Positions 35,979 through 44,332 are shown, counted from the stretch's first letter. The stretch is 64,000 nucleotides of DNA from Mycobacterium sp. 1164985.4 (GCF_001668575.1 NZ_LZMD01000014.1:42908-106907); one strand, 5' to 3'. Numbers and translations are program-made. The notes: generated by a model not told the origin, from the letters alone.

Positions 35979-36416
35979 ATGGACCTGACGGCGGCGGCAT
36001 GCGCCGGCTTCCTTCTCGCCGTTTTGTGGATGGACCTGATCTTCGACAGTCAGGTCCTACCCCACCGCTCGGCGCCACAGGTGCCGGATCCGGTATTGGC
36101 CTCGATCGCCGGGTATTACGGGCGTGCGACGACGACGAAGATGAACCTCGTCATCGCGGTGGTGATGGTCGTACTGCTCGTCGTTCTGGGCGTCCGTTGG
36201 TCTGAGGAACCCGCTCTGTCGTTGCTGATTCCCTCGGCGCTGGCCGCGGCGCCGATCGTCCTTGCGGCGGTGCACACGGTGCCGGCGGCCAGGCGGCTCG
36301 GCAGCCGGGTCGACGACGCCTTAGGCCAGACACGGTTGGCGCGCGCCATCTGCCGCGACCACCTCCTGTGCCTGGCGTCCATGTCGGCGTTCCTCGTCGT
36401 CTGGGTGGCCCGATGA
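35979..36416 (+). CDS. Membrane protein with four predicted transmembrane helices
   Basis: A 145-residue hydrophobic protein with segments near residues 3-20, 55-73, 80-100 and 125-143. A basic cytosolic loop (ARRLGSRVDDALGQTRLAR) precedes the last helix. No family recognised. It starts 15 bases after the nitronate monooxygenase stop, so it may be in the same transcript, and is followed almost immediately by another small membrane protein. Confidence 0.65.
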   Translation: MDLTAAACAGFLLAVLWMDLIFDSQVLPHRSAPQVPDPVLASIAGYYGRATTTKMNLVIAVVMVVLLVVLGVRWSEEPALSLLIPSALAAAPIVLAAVHTVPAARRLGSRVDDALGQTRLARAICRDHLLCLASMSAFLVVWVAR

Positions 36417-36437
36417 TCCTTGGGTACTCGATCGTCC

Positions 36438-36770
36438 ATGAGGCACTTCAGGCGGTGGGGCGCCGTATACCTGTTGCTCCTACTGTTCATCGGTAGTTGG
36501 GTGGGCCAGTTCGTGACCCAACTGGCCGAGTTCACCAGCACCCAACAGCAGCACGGCCAGCCCTTCGTGTGGGGCGAGTACCTGCACCAATTCTTCGCGA
36601 GCACGTTCGAGAACTGGCAGAGCGAGTGGTTGCAGCTGATCTTCCAGGCGATCCTGCTGCTCGGCGCCAAGCATTGGCTCTTCAGAGTCGACGCCGAGGA
36701 TCTCGAGCGCATCGAAGCCAAGATCGACGACATTCAGGACCGGTTGAGTCCGTCGACTCCCCCGTCCTGA
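36438..36770 (+). CDS. DUF6766-like small membrane protein
   Basis: A 110-residue protein starting at ATG 36438 (MRHFRRWGAVY). It has one N-terminal membrane segment, a central polar stretch with GQPFVWGEYL and the ENWQSEWLQL motif typical of the DUF6766 family as I recall it, then a second membrane segment (LIFQAILLLGAKHWLF) and a charged tail. Function unknown; family members are often stress-induced. Confidence 0.7.
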   Translation: MRHFRRWGAVYLLLLLFIGSWVGQFVTQLAEFTSTQQQHGQPFVWGEYLHQFFASTFENWQSEWLQLIFQAILLLGAKHWLFRVDAEDLERIEAKIDDIQDRLSPSTPPS

Positions 36771-36854
36771 CCTGGCGGTGTCGGCCGCTTAGGGAGCGTG
36801 TCCGGAACGCGTGACACCGTTCTCCGCCGAAGGGCTGTCAGCGGACGCCGCGAT

Positions 36855-36870
36855 TATGTAGGGTTACATA
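36855..36870. promoter_or_regulatory. Probable TetR autoregulatory operator
   Basis: TATGTA-GGGT-TACATA, a perfect 6-bp dyad with a 4-base spacer, 25 bases before the TetR start codon, followed by a repeated ACATAC. TetR repressors typically bind such dyads in their own promoters. Confidence 0.6.
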
Positions 36871-36895
36871 CATACTTTGACGAGAGGTCTTGCGC

Positions 36896-37468
36896 ATGGC
36901 CAACCATCGTGAGCGGATGGTCGCCTCCGCGGCGCTCCTGATCCGGGAACGCGGCGCCCACCCGACGGCGATCGCCGACGTGCTCGCGCACAGCGGTGCC
37001 CCGCGCGGGTCGGCCTATCACTACTTCCCCGGCGGACGCACCCAATTGCTCTGTGAAGCCGTCGATTACGCAAGCGCCTATATCGCATCGCGAATCGAGA
37101 ATGCGGGCAGCGCCGCGGACGCGCTCGACGCGTTGGTGAACGGCTTCCGAAAGCAGCTCGCCGACACCGAATTTCGTGCCGGATGTCCCGTGGTCGCGGT
37201 GGCGGTCGAATCGGGCGGCAAGGCCGACGTCACGCCGGTGGTCGATCGCGCAGCCGCGGCGTTCACGAGCTGGAACGGCCTCATGATCGACCGGTTGATC
37301 GATGACGGTGTCGCCCCCGAGCGCGCCGAGGCACTGGCGATGCTGGTGTTGACCTCCGTCGAAGGCGCGATCGTCGTGGCTCGGACCACCCGCGACATGA
37401 GACCACTCGAACTCGTACACAACCAATTGCGGGCGCTTCTCGAGGCCGCGGCACCGGACGAGAGGTGA
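36896..37468 (+). CDS. TetR-family regulator (LmrA/YxaF type)
   Basis: A 190-residue TetR protein. The N-terminal HTH is ASAALLIRERG ... AIADVLAHSGAPRGSAYHYFPGG with the GS-x-YHYF recognition-helix signature of the LmrA/YxaF subgroup; the C-terminal part is an all-helical ligand domain with GCPVVAVAVES. It starts at ATG 36896. The stop is three bases before the molybdopterin enzyme gene, so the regulator and enzyme form one operon, and the operator at 36855 would control both. Confidence 0.9.
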   Translation: MANHRERMVASAALLIRERGAHPTAIADVLAHSGAPRGSAYHYFPGGRTQLLCEAVDYASAYIASRIENAGSAADALDALVNGFRKQLADTEFRAGCPVVAVAVESGGKADVTPVVDRAAAAFTSWNGLMIDRLIDDGVAPERAEALAMLVLTSVEGAIVVARTTRDMRPLELVHNQLRALLEAAAPDER

Positions 37469-37471
37469 ACG

Positions 37472-39742
37472 ATGAGCGACGAATGGCATCCGACGGCCTG
37501 CATCCTGTGTGAATGCAACTGCGGGATCGTCGTACAACTCGAGGATCGCAGGCTCGCCAAGATCCGCGGCGACAGAGCGCATCCCGCGTCCCAGGGCTAT
37601 ACGTGCAACAAGGCGTTGCGCCTCGACCACTACCAGAACAACCGTGCTCGGCTGACGTCGCCCATGCGGCGCCGCAGTGACGGCAGCTACGAGGAGATCG
37701 ACTGGGACACCGCGATCACGGAAGTGGCGGCCGGATTCCGGCGCATCGCCGACACATACGGTGGCGACAAGATCTTCTACTACGGCGGCGGGGGTCAGGG
37801 AAATCACCTTGGCGGCGCCTACAGCGGGGCCTTCCTCAAAGCGCTCGGATCCCACTATCGGTCCAATGCCTTGGCGCAGGAGAAGACCGGTGAGGCATGG
37901 ATCGACGCGCACCTCTACGGAGGACATACTCGCGGCGAGTTCGAACACGCCGAGGTGTCGGTCTTCGTCGGCAAGAACCCGTGGATGTCGCAGAGCTTCC
38001 CGCGAGCCCGCACGGTGCTCAACGCGATCGCGAAGGATCCCGGCCGCTCGATGATCGTCATCGACCCGGTCGTCACCGACACCGCGAAGATGGCCGACTA
38101 TCACCTGCGCGTCCGACCGGGCACCGACGCGTGGTGCCTGTCGGCGCTGGCGGCGGTCCTGGTCCAGGAAAACCTCTGCGACGAGACGTTTCTCACCGAG
38201 CATGTGCACGGGGCAAATGCCGTCCGGGAGGCGTTGCAAGAGGTCCCGGTCGGCGAGTATGCGCTGCGTTGTGGTGTCGATGAGGAACTGATCCGCACCG
38301 CTGCGCGCCGGATCGGCATCGCGGCCAGCGTCTCGGTGTTCGAGGATTTGGGCGTGCAGCAGGCTCCCAACAGCACGTTGTGCTCCTATCTGAACAAGCT
38401 GCTGTGGATTCTGACCGGCAACTTCGCCAAACGCGGTGGCCAGCATCTGCATTCGTCGTTCGGCCCGTTGTTCCGGCACACACCGGAGGTGGGCCGCACA
38501 CCGGTCCTCGGAGCGCCGATCGTCGGCGGGCTGGTCCCGAGCAACGTGGTGCCCCAGGAGATCCTGAACGATCACCCGGATCGGTTCCGGGCGATGATCG
38601 TCGAGAGCAGCAATCCGGCGCACTCACTCGCCGACTCCACTGCATGCCGTGAGGCTTTCGCGTCGCTCGAGTTGATGGTGGTCATCGACGTCGCGATGAC
38701 GGAGACGGCCCGACTTGCCCACTACGTCCTGCCGGCGGCGAGCCAGTACGAGAAGTGTGAGTCGACGTTCTTCAACCTCGAATTCCCGCACAACACCTTT
38801 CACTTGCGTCATCCCCTTCTCGAACCGCTCGAGGGCACGCTCCCGGAACCGGAGATCTGGGCCCGGCTCACGCGGGCGCTCGACGTCGTCGACGAAGCCG
38901 ATCTGGCGCCCCTCCGCGCGGCGGCAGAGGAAGGCCGCGACGCCTATGCCGCGGCCTTCCTGCAGGCGGCGGCCGCCAGCCCGATGCTGGGCAAGGTGTT
39001 GCCGTTCGTGCTCTACGAGACACTGGGACCAACACTGCCACAGGGCCTTTCCGGTGCGGCCGCTTTGTGGGGGTTGGCACAGAAGGCGGCGATGACCTAT
39101 CCCGATGCGGTGCGCCGTGCGGGACACGCGGACGGCAATGCCCTCTTCGATGCGATCCTGGCGAGTCGATCCGGTGTCACCTTCACCGTCCACGAATACG
39201 TCGACGACTTCGCGCTGATCAGTCACGCTGACCACAAGATCGCACTGCACATGCCGGAGATGCTTGACGAGCTGCGAGCGCTCGCGGAAAAGCCCGCGTC
39301 CCTGGTGGATGCGGAGTTTCCGATCGTGCTGTCGGCCGGCGAACGACGCGCCTATACCGCCAACGACATCTTTCGTGATCCGTCGTGGCGCAAACGCGAC
39401 ACCGACGGCGCCCTGCGGGTCAGCGTCGAGGATGCCGAGGCGCTCGGACTCGTCAACGGCGGACGCGCGCGGATCACGACCGCGGCGGGCAGCGCCGAGG
39501 CCACCGTCGAGGTGAGCACGGCCATGCTGCCCGGACATGCGTCACTGCCCAATGGGTTCGGGCTCGACTTCGTCGACGACGACGGCCGCGCGAACGCGCC
39601 GGGCGTGGCGCCGAACTCGTTGACGTCGAGCGACTGGCGTGACCCCTACGCGGGCACCCCGTGGCACAAACACGTGCCCGCCCGCATCACGGCGATCCCG
39701 TCGCAGCATGGAGCGCTGAGCTCCGCGGGTGTCATCCCGTGA
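37472..39742 (+). CDS. Molybdopterin-dependent oxidoreductase (formate dehydrogenase-like)
   Basis: A 756-residue catalytic subunit of the DMSO reductase/formate dehydrogenase superfamily. The N-terminal iron-sulphur motif CILCECNC ... YTCNK can bind a 4Fe-4S cluster; later blocks (KNPWMSQSFPRART, DPVVTDTAKMADYHLRVRPGTD, ESSNPAHSLADS) are typical bis-MGD-binding loops, and the C-terminal domain begins near LVNGGRARI. I see no Cys or Sec at the usual Mo-ligand position (NALAQEKTGEAW there), so the ligand may be absent or another residue. No small subunits are adjacent. It shares an operon with TetR; its 3' end overlaps a second, convergent TetR gene by 11 bases. Confidence 0.9.
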   Translation: MSDEWHPTACILCECNCGIVVQLEDRRLAKIRGDRAHPASQGYTCNKALRLDHYQNNRARLTSPMRRRSDGSYEEIDWDTAITEVAAGFRRIADTYGGDKIFYYGGGGQGNHLGGAYSGAFLKALGSHYRSNALAQEKTGEAWIDAHLYGGHTRGEFEHAEVSVFVGKNPWMSQSFPRARTVLNAIAKDPGRSMIVIDPVVTDTAKMADYHLRVRPGTDAWCLSALAAVLVQENLCDETFLTEHVHGANAVREALQEVPVGEYALRCGVDEELIRTAARRIGIAASVSVFEDLGVQQAPNSTLCSYLNKLLWILTGNFAKRGGQHLHSSFGPLFRHTPEVGRTPVLGAPIVGGLVPSNVVPQEILNDHPDRFRAMIVESSNPAHSLADSTACREAFASLELMVVIDVAMTETARLAHYVLPAASQYEKCESTFFNLEFPHNTFHLRHPLLEPLEGTLPEPEIWARLTRALDVVDEADLAPLRAAAEEGRDAYAAAFLQAAAASPMLGKVLPFVLYETLGPTLPQGLSGAAALWGLAQKAAMTYPDAVRRAGHADGNALFDAILASRSGVTFTVHEYVDDFALISHADHKIALHMPEMLDELRALAEKPASLVDAEFPIVLSAGERRAYTANDIFRDPSWRKRDTDGALRVSVEDAEALGLVNGGRARITTAAGSAEATVEVSTAMLPGHASLPNGFGLDFVDDDGRANAPGVAPNSLTSSDWRDPYAGTPWHKHVPARITAIPSQHGALSSAGVIP

Positions 39743-40283
39743 GCAGTCGCTGCGTCGCCCGCTCGAGCACCGCGCGTCGGCTCAGGCCCTCGTGGTCGGC
39801 CGCGATGAAGTGAGCACCGATCGCCAAGGAGAAGGCGAGCAGGGCGCGGGCCTCGACATCGGCCGCGTCGTCGACGAAAGTGCCGATGAGGTCGCGCAGG
39901 TACTCCATCCGACGGTTGTCCACGCGGCGGAGCCGCTTGGCCACCGCCCCATCCCGGCGCGCCCAGTCACGCACGGCGAGGTCGACCGGTAGCAGCTCCT
40001 TGGAGAACGTGAGCAGGCCCGCCCTGCGGACCTTCGCCCTGGCGTCTCCGCCCTCGGACTCGACCCGGGCGAGCACATCGTCGGTGCTGCGGTGCTCCCA
40101 CACCTCCAGCACGGCGTCGAGAAAATCCTTCCGATTGGCGAAGTGCCAATAAAACCCGCCGCGGGTGACGCCCAATGCCTTCGCGAGCAGGTCCACCCGA
40201 ACGGCGTCCGGCCCGCCCGCAGCCAACGCCTCTAGGCCGGCGTCGATCCATGTAGCCCGCGGCGTGCGGATCTGAGCGACCAT
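39732..40283 (-). CDS. TetR-family regulator
   Basis: A 183-residue TetR repressor starting at ATG 40283. The HTH is VDLLAKALGVTRGGFYWHFANRKDFLDAV, the usual TetR recognition helix with GGFYWHF; the C-terminal helical domain is not diagnostic. It is divergent from the DUF2867 gene, and a dyad lies in the 58-base gap, so it most likely represses both itself and the DUF2867 operon. Confidence 0.92.
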   Translation of the reverse strand: MVAQIRTPRATWIDAGLEALAAGGPDAVRVDLLAKALGVTRGGFYWHFANRKDFLDAVLEVWEHRSTDDVLARVESEGGDARAKVRRAGLLTFSKELLPVDLAVRDWARRDGAVAKRLRRVDNRRMEYLRDLIGTFVDDAADVEARALLAFSLAIGAHFIAADHEGLSRRAVLERATQRLLTG

Positions 40284-40328
40284 CGGTAACCCCCTGTGCC
40301 AAGGCCTTGACGGCGTGACTGATTCAAG

Positions 40329-40344
40329 CATACAGTTATGTATG
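40329..40344. promoter_or_regulatory. Probable TetR operator before DUF2867 gene
   Basis: CATAC-AGTTAT-GTATG, a perfect 5-bp dyad in the gap between the divergent TetR and DUF2867 genes, overlapping the ATG at 40342. A TACAGT -10-like sequence (40331-40336) lies inside it. Confidence 0.55.
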
Positions 40345-40962
40345 TTTGGTGGTGAGCGACTCGACAACTCCGAGCACCTGGCCCAGCCTTGGCGCATCCA
40401 CGAAATCGCCGCCGGGTTCGAAGTCCTCGACGTCTGGGCGCTTCCCACGCCTGGCGGCCGCAATGACTTCGGTGATCTCGTCGGCCTCTGGCGCGATTTC
40501 GACCCCGGTAGAACTTCGCTCATCGTGCGCGCGTTGTTCGCAGCCCGTTGGGCCCTCGGAAGGTGGTTCGCGCTCGACACGCCACAGGAAGGCGTGGGCG
40601 TACGCGTCCCGACGCTGCGGGACCGGCTCGCGCCCGAATTACGTTCTACAGCATCGCAACTCGGCATCGAACACGATCAATTTGCCCCCCTGTACCTGAC
40701 CGACGACGAGTTCGCGATGGAGATCGCCAACCGAACCGTGCACGGGGTCCTGCATGTCGGATGGGTGGCCGGCGCTTCCGGTGCTCACCACGGACAGATG
40801 GCGGTTCTTGTCCGGCCCAACGGTGCGATGGGCCGGATGTATTTGACAGCGATCTCCCCCTTCCGCCACCTGATCGTCTATCCGCGCTTGCTGCGCGACA
40901 TCGGCCGACTGTGGCGAAGTCGACCGACCGTGAACCGACACCACGAAAGTAGGCAACCATGA
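40342..40962 (+). CDS. DUF2867-family protein
   Basis: A 206-residue protein from ATG 40342; GTG 40315 in the same frame would place the operator inside the gene and is less likely. The C-terminus, with VHGVLHVGWVAG and MYLTAISPFRHLIVYPRLLRDIG, matches the DUF2867 pattern. The biochemical role is unknown; such proteins often sit in SAM/SDR or TetR-regulated lipid gene clusters. Its stop overlaps the next start by four bases (ATGA), implying translational coupling. Confidence 0.75.
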   Translation: MFGGERLDNSEHLAQPWRIHEIAAGFEVLDVWALPTPGGRNDFGDLVGLWRDFDPGRTSLIVRALFAARWALGRWFALDTPQEGVGVRVPTLRDRLAPELRSTASQLGIEHDQFAPLYLTDDEFAMEIANRTVHGVLHVGWVAGASGAHHGQMAVLVRPNGAMGRMYLTAISPFRHLIVYPRLLRDIGRLWRSRPTVNRHHESRQP

Positions 40963-41438
40963 CGAGAACCGAAGCGTCCCAACGCCGCGTCCAACAGATC
41001 CGCCCGATGGATACGCTCATATCAGCGAGCACGCTCGGGCGTATTGACTACGCCGATGCCTTCGACGTCGCCGTGGAGGGCCCGTTCGACCGCAGCGCCG
41101 GAGAGTGGATGCGGGCGATGTTGGAAGGCGCACCTGTCAACACGCGCATCCGACTGCTCTCGGCGTGGTCGGCGATCGGACTCAAGCTGCGAACCCCCGG
41201 GTCGGATCGAACCATCCTCGGGTGGCCGATCCGCGCCACCGACGCCGATTCCGTACTACTCGGGGCACACTCGCGTATCGGTATGCCCGGTGAGTTGTTC
41301 ATGTGCCGCCGCGACGGCGGGTTACTGTTCGCGACGTTTGTTCGTCAGGACAACCCACTCGCGCGCAGGCTGTGGTCGACGATCGAGGATTCGCACGTGC
41401 ACACCGTGCGCTCGCTGCTCGAACGAGTCTGCCGCTAG
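40959..41438 (+). CDS. Conserved hypothetical protein, possibly DUF2867/SRPBCC-like
   Basis: A 159-residue soluble protein coupled to the upstream gene by an ATGA overlap. It contains DYADAFDVAV, WSAIGLKLRTP, and a beta-rich part (VLLGAHSRIGMPGELFMCRRDGG) suggesting a hydrophobic-pocket fold, but I cannot assign a family with certainty. Being in a two-gene unit with the DUF2867 protein under TetR control, it probably works with it. Its stop codon overlaps that of the convergent proline-rich gene. Confidence 0.65.
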   Translation: MTRTEASQRRVQQIRPMDTLISASTLGRIDYADAFDVAVEGPFDRSAGEWMRAMLEGAPVNTRIRLLSAWSAIGLKLRTPGSDRTILGWPIRATDADSVLLGAHSRIGMPGELFMCRRDGGLLFATFVRQDNPLARRLWSTIEDSHVHTVRSLLERVCR

Positions 41439-42025
41439 GGCGTCGGCGCCGGAGGCGCGGGCGCGAGCGGCGCGGGTGGGGCCGGCGCGGCGGACGCGGG
41501 AGCTGTCGGCGCGTTGGGCACGTTTGGTCCGGGCACCTGGTTCGGGATGGGGGTGTTCATACCGCGCTGAGCGAGACCCATGATCAGCGCTTCCTTACCG
41601 CTGATCTCCTGACTCTGCACGGCGTGCCACAGGTCCTTCAGGTAGCTGATGTTCGGGCTCTCGTTTCCCCGGCCGGTCGGGTCCAGGGTGGTGCCGGGTG
41701 GCAGCGTGTCCGGGCTCGCCAGGTGCGAGACGCCCTCCGGCTCGGTGGGGGCGGGTGCGGCTGCCGGCTCGGGTGCCGGTGCAGGCGGCGGTGCGGCTGG
41801 CGCCGGGGGAAGAAGCGCCAACGGATCGGCTGGCGCCGGCGCCGGGGCAGGAACCGGGGCGGGCGCCGGTGCCGCGGCGGCCGTGACTGCTGCGCTGGCC
41901 GGGGGTGGCGGTGGAGGCGCCGGGGCGGCTGGATCGGCGAGGGTCTGCGGCGCGGCGGCCATGAGAGCCGCGGCCATCCCTGCACCCAGCAGCGAAAGCC
42001 TCTTCGGGTTGTTGACGATCCTCAC
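41435..42025 (-). CDS. Secreted Pro/Ala-rich protein
   Basis: A 196-residue protein with a signal peptide (NNPKRLSLLGAGMAAALMAAAPQTLA, cleavage near TLADPA), then a long Ala/Pro low-complexity stretch to about residue 95, and a short ordered region (SYLKDLWHAVQSQEISGKEALIMGLAQR) before another Pro-rich end. Such proteins are often cell-wall-associated in mycobacteria. The ordered core is not recognised. Start is the GTG complementary to 42023-42025. Confidence 0.75.
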   Translation of the reverse strand: MRIVNNPKRLSLLGAGMAAALMAAAPQTLADPAAPAPPPPPPASAAVTAAAAPAPAPVPAPAPAPADPLALLPPAPAAPPPAPAPEPAAAPAPTEPEGVSHLASPDTLPPGTTLDPTGRGNESPNISYLKDLWHAVQSQEISGKEALIMGLAQRGMNTPIPNQVPGPNVPNAPTAPASAAPAPPAPLAPAPPAPTP

Positions 42026-42161
42026 CGCTGCCCCCTTTCCCCGTCCCCGTCTCGCGGCCGGATTCCCGGCCCCTTCGACGGCGTCACTTTTGGTTCGAAC
42101 AGTGTCGCAGAATTGTTACAGGAGTGCTCGCCGTGACGAACAGGTCAATAAACGCGCCCTA

Positions 42162-42175
42162 GAGAACACGTTCCA
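42162..42175. promoter_or_regulatory. KstR-like operator 3 (one mismatch)
   Basis: GAGAACACGTTCCA matches TnnAACnnGTTnnA except for the first T. It lies 104 bases before the CYP125 start and is preceded by no other gene, so it is placed where a KstR site should be for a steroid P450. Confidence 0.55.
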
Positions 42176-42278
42176 CTTCCCATTTCGTCGGAGTTTCTCG
42201 AACCCACCTCACCTGGCCCCATCAGTGGTGTAGCAATGCGGTGAGGGCACTAGACCACGTCATGTGAGGGATGCAGCC

Positions 42279-43529
42279 ATGCCGACTCCGAACCTTCCGC
42301 CCGGATTCGATTTCACCGATCCAGACATCTACGCCGAACGTCTGCCGGTCGACGAACTCGCCGAGCTGCGCAAGGTGGCGCCGATCTGGTGGAACGAGCA
42401 GACGAAGGGAAACCTGGCCTTCGGCGACAAGGGCTTCTGGGTAGTCACCCGGCACAAGGACGTCAAGGAGATCTCGCGACGAAGCGACGTCTTCTCCAGT
42501 AACAAGAAGACGGCGCTGCCGCGCTACCGCGACGAGGCCGATGCGGAATCGCTCGAGGCCGGCAAGGTGGTGCTGCTCAACCAGGACGCGCCGCACCACA
42601 CGCATCTGCGCAAAATCATCTCGCGGGCCTTCACGCCGCGCGCGATCGAATCACTGCGCGACGAATTGCGCGAGCGTGCGGCCAAGATCGTCAAAGCGGC
42701 CGCCGCGGAGGGTTCCGGCGACTTCGTCGAGCAGGTGTCGTGCGAGCTTCCCCTGCAAGCGATCGCCGGGTTGATGGGCGTTCCGCAGGAAGACCGGATG
42801 AAGTTGTTTCACTGGTCGAATCAGATGGTGGGCGACCAGGATCCCGAGTACGCCCGCAACGATCCGAAAGCCGCCTCGGTCGAGCTGATCATGTACGGCA
42901 TGCAGATGGCCGCGGAGCGCAGCAAGAACCCGGGCGACGATTTGGTGACCAAGCTCGTGAAGGCCGACGTCGAAGGTCACAAGCTCACCGACGACGAGTT
43001 CGGCTTCTTCGTCATTCTTCTGGGCGTCGCCGGCAACGAGACGACGCGCAACTCGATCACCCAGGGCATGATGGCGTTCACGGATTTCCCCGACCAGTGG
43101 GAGCTTTTCAAGAAGGAGCGCCCCGCCACGGCCGCCGACGAGATCGTGCGCTGGGCCACCCCGGTGACGTCCTTCCAGCGGACCGCGCTCGAGGACACCG
43201 AACTGTCCGGGGTGCAGATCAAGAAGGGCGACCGGGTCGTCATGTTCTACCGGTCGGCCAACTTCGACGAAGAGGTCTTCGAGGACCCCTTCACGTTCAA
43301 TATCCTGCGAGATCCCAACCCGCACGTCGGATTCGGCGGTACAGGTGCGCATTACTGCATCGGCGCGAACCTGGCCCGGATGACGATTGACCTCATCTTC
43401 AACGCGATAGCCGACGAGATGCCCAACCTGAAGCCGCTGGCCCCGCCCGAGCGACTGCGGTCGGGCTGGCTCAACGGCATCAAACACTGGCAGGTCGATT
43501 ATGTCGGCGCGGGTACCGGCGGTCAGTGA
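42279..43529 (+). CDS. Cytochrome P450, CYP125 family (steroid C26-monooxygenase)
   Basis: A 416-residue P450. The haem-Cys loop is FGGTGAHYCIGANLAR, the I-helix oxygen-activation motif GVAGNETTRNS, and the K-helix E-x-x-R is EIVRW. Its N-terminus (PNLPPGFDFTDPDIYAERLP) and much of the body agree with what I remember of CYP125A1 (Rv3545c), the enzyme that oxidises C26 of the cholesterol side chain. Cytosolic; it needs ferredoxin partners, which are not in the window. It starts at ATG 42279 with a GTGAGGGA ribosome-binding site, behind a KstR-like operator, separate from the other sterol genes; it may be a second CYP125 copy. Confidence 0.93.
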   Translation: MPTPNLPPGFDFTDPDIYAERLPVDELAELRKVAPIWWNEQTKGNLAFGDKGFWVVTRHKDVKEISRRSDVFSSNKKTALPRYRDEADAESLEAGKVVLLNQDAPHHTHLRKIISRAFTPRAIESLRDELRERAAKIVKAAAAEGSGDFVEQVSCELPLQAIAGLMGVPQEDRMKLFHWSNQMVGDQDPEYARNDPKAASVELIMYGMQMAAERSKNPGDDLVTKLVKADVEGHKLTDDEFGFFVILLGVAGNETTRNSITQGMMAFTDFPDQWELFKKERPATAADEIVRWATPVTSFQRTALEDTELSGVQIKKGDRVVMFYRSANFDEEVFEDPFTFNILRDPNPHVGFGGTGAHYCIGANLARMTIDLIFNAIADEMPNLKPLAPPERLRSGWLNGIKHWQVDYVGAGTGGQ

Positions 43530-43587
43530 CGAAGCGCTCCGCCTGAGATTTTCCCCCGATCGGTGGACACCACCGTCCTCCGCAAAA

Positions 43588-43606
43588 GCGTCCGATCGGC
43601 GGACGC
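43588..43606 (+). terminator. Hairpin after CYP125
   Basis: GCGTCCG-ATCGG-CGGACGC, a perfect 7-bp stem with a 5-base loop, 58 bases after the P450 stop. It may terminate or stabilise the P450 transcript. No U tract follows. Confidence 0.5.
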
Positions 43607-43671
43607 GCAATGTCGTTCGGCACCGGTACTTTCATTTTCGGCACCTTAAGGAAGCGGGTGTCGAGGTTCTA

Positions 43672-43770
43672 CCCGGACGGGATCGTCTACCAAGCCGGGT
43701 CTTGCTCGCAAGACCGGACTGCGGGATGTCCATCGGGGGCAAGCTTTGCCCACAGTCCGTCCCGTCCGGG
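43672..43770. ncRNA. Strongly structured 99-nt element, possible ncRNA or complex terminator
   Basis: An outer 11-bp perfect stem (CCCGGACGGGA at 43672-43682 with TCCCGTCCGGG at 43760-43770) encloses hairpin 1 (GGTCTTG at 43698-43704 with CAAGACC at 43709-43715) and hairpin 2 (CGGACTG at 43715-43721 with CAGTCCG at 43753-43759, itself enclosing GGGCAA-GCT-TTGCCC at 43737-43751). A CCCCTCTTTT run follows. Which strand is transcribed is not known; no Rfam family is recognised. Confidence 0.45.
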
Positions 43771-44295
43771 CCCCTCTTTTCGGTGCTCTCGCAAGCGGGA
43801 GTTCAGCCCGCCGACTAACGCGATTACAGCCCATCCGCTATGTGATGGTTTGGCTGCCCCAGTTTGACCGGCGGATTCGCCTTGAGTCGCAATAAGTGTC
43901 GTTGGCCCGTTCGTGATCGTTACTAGCAGCCTGGCTGACTGGGCAAAGTCGTAGGCGCTTCATCGGCGAGTGTTGAGCTCGACCCTCGAAAGCGAGAGCG
44001 TCCCATTTGCGTGCGGACATCCGCAGTGGCCGGTCGGTACTCGGCAAGGGCGGCTACTCCAGTTGACGCATTATTACTGGTGAGACCACATGAAGGCGCA
44101 CGCCTTCGGCCTTCGATCACAGCCGAACCGTGAACGCTACAACCACGAGCTCAGTGAGAGGTAAGGCCGACTCACCGCAACGAGGCCTTCGCGACGCGCC
44201 TCAGCAAACTCGGATATAGGGAAATCCCTGATTCCTTCTCGGTGCATTCTCTCTAGCCTTGAAGCCAGATGAACCCTTGGCGGGGGCTGGGTCAT

Positions 44296-44322
44296 CTCAC
44301 ATCAACCCATTTCAAATGTGAG
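44296..44322 (+). promoter_or_regulatory. Inverted repeat over the ribosome-binding site
   Basis: CTCACAT (44296-44302) pairs perfectly with ATGTGAG (44316-44322) across a 13-base loop. The right arm is the beginning of the GTGAGGGA Shine-Dalgarno of the excalibur gene (ATG 44333), so the fold could limit its translation; it might instead be a protein operator. Confidence 0.4.
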
Positions 44323-44332
44323 GGATACACGC

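Larger units (their letters stand above)
43530..44332. other. 800-bp region without a convincing gene
   Basis: Short open frames exist but none has coding character or homology I recognise. 43530-43820 is packed with hairpins (see separate entries; also GCGGG/CCCGC at 43795-43811). 43870-44300 has lower GC than neighbours and no recognisable RNA gene. It lies between the P450 and the excalibur genes and may be an insertion boundary. Confidence 0.5.

Noticed and set aside
43610..43867. Possible small proteins in the gap after CYP125 (both strands)
   Set aside because: They run across several perfect hairpins and have no conserved motif; structure, not coding, explains the sequence better.
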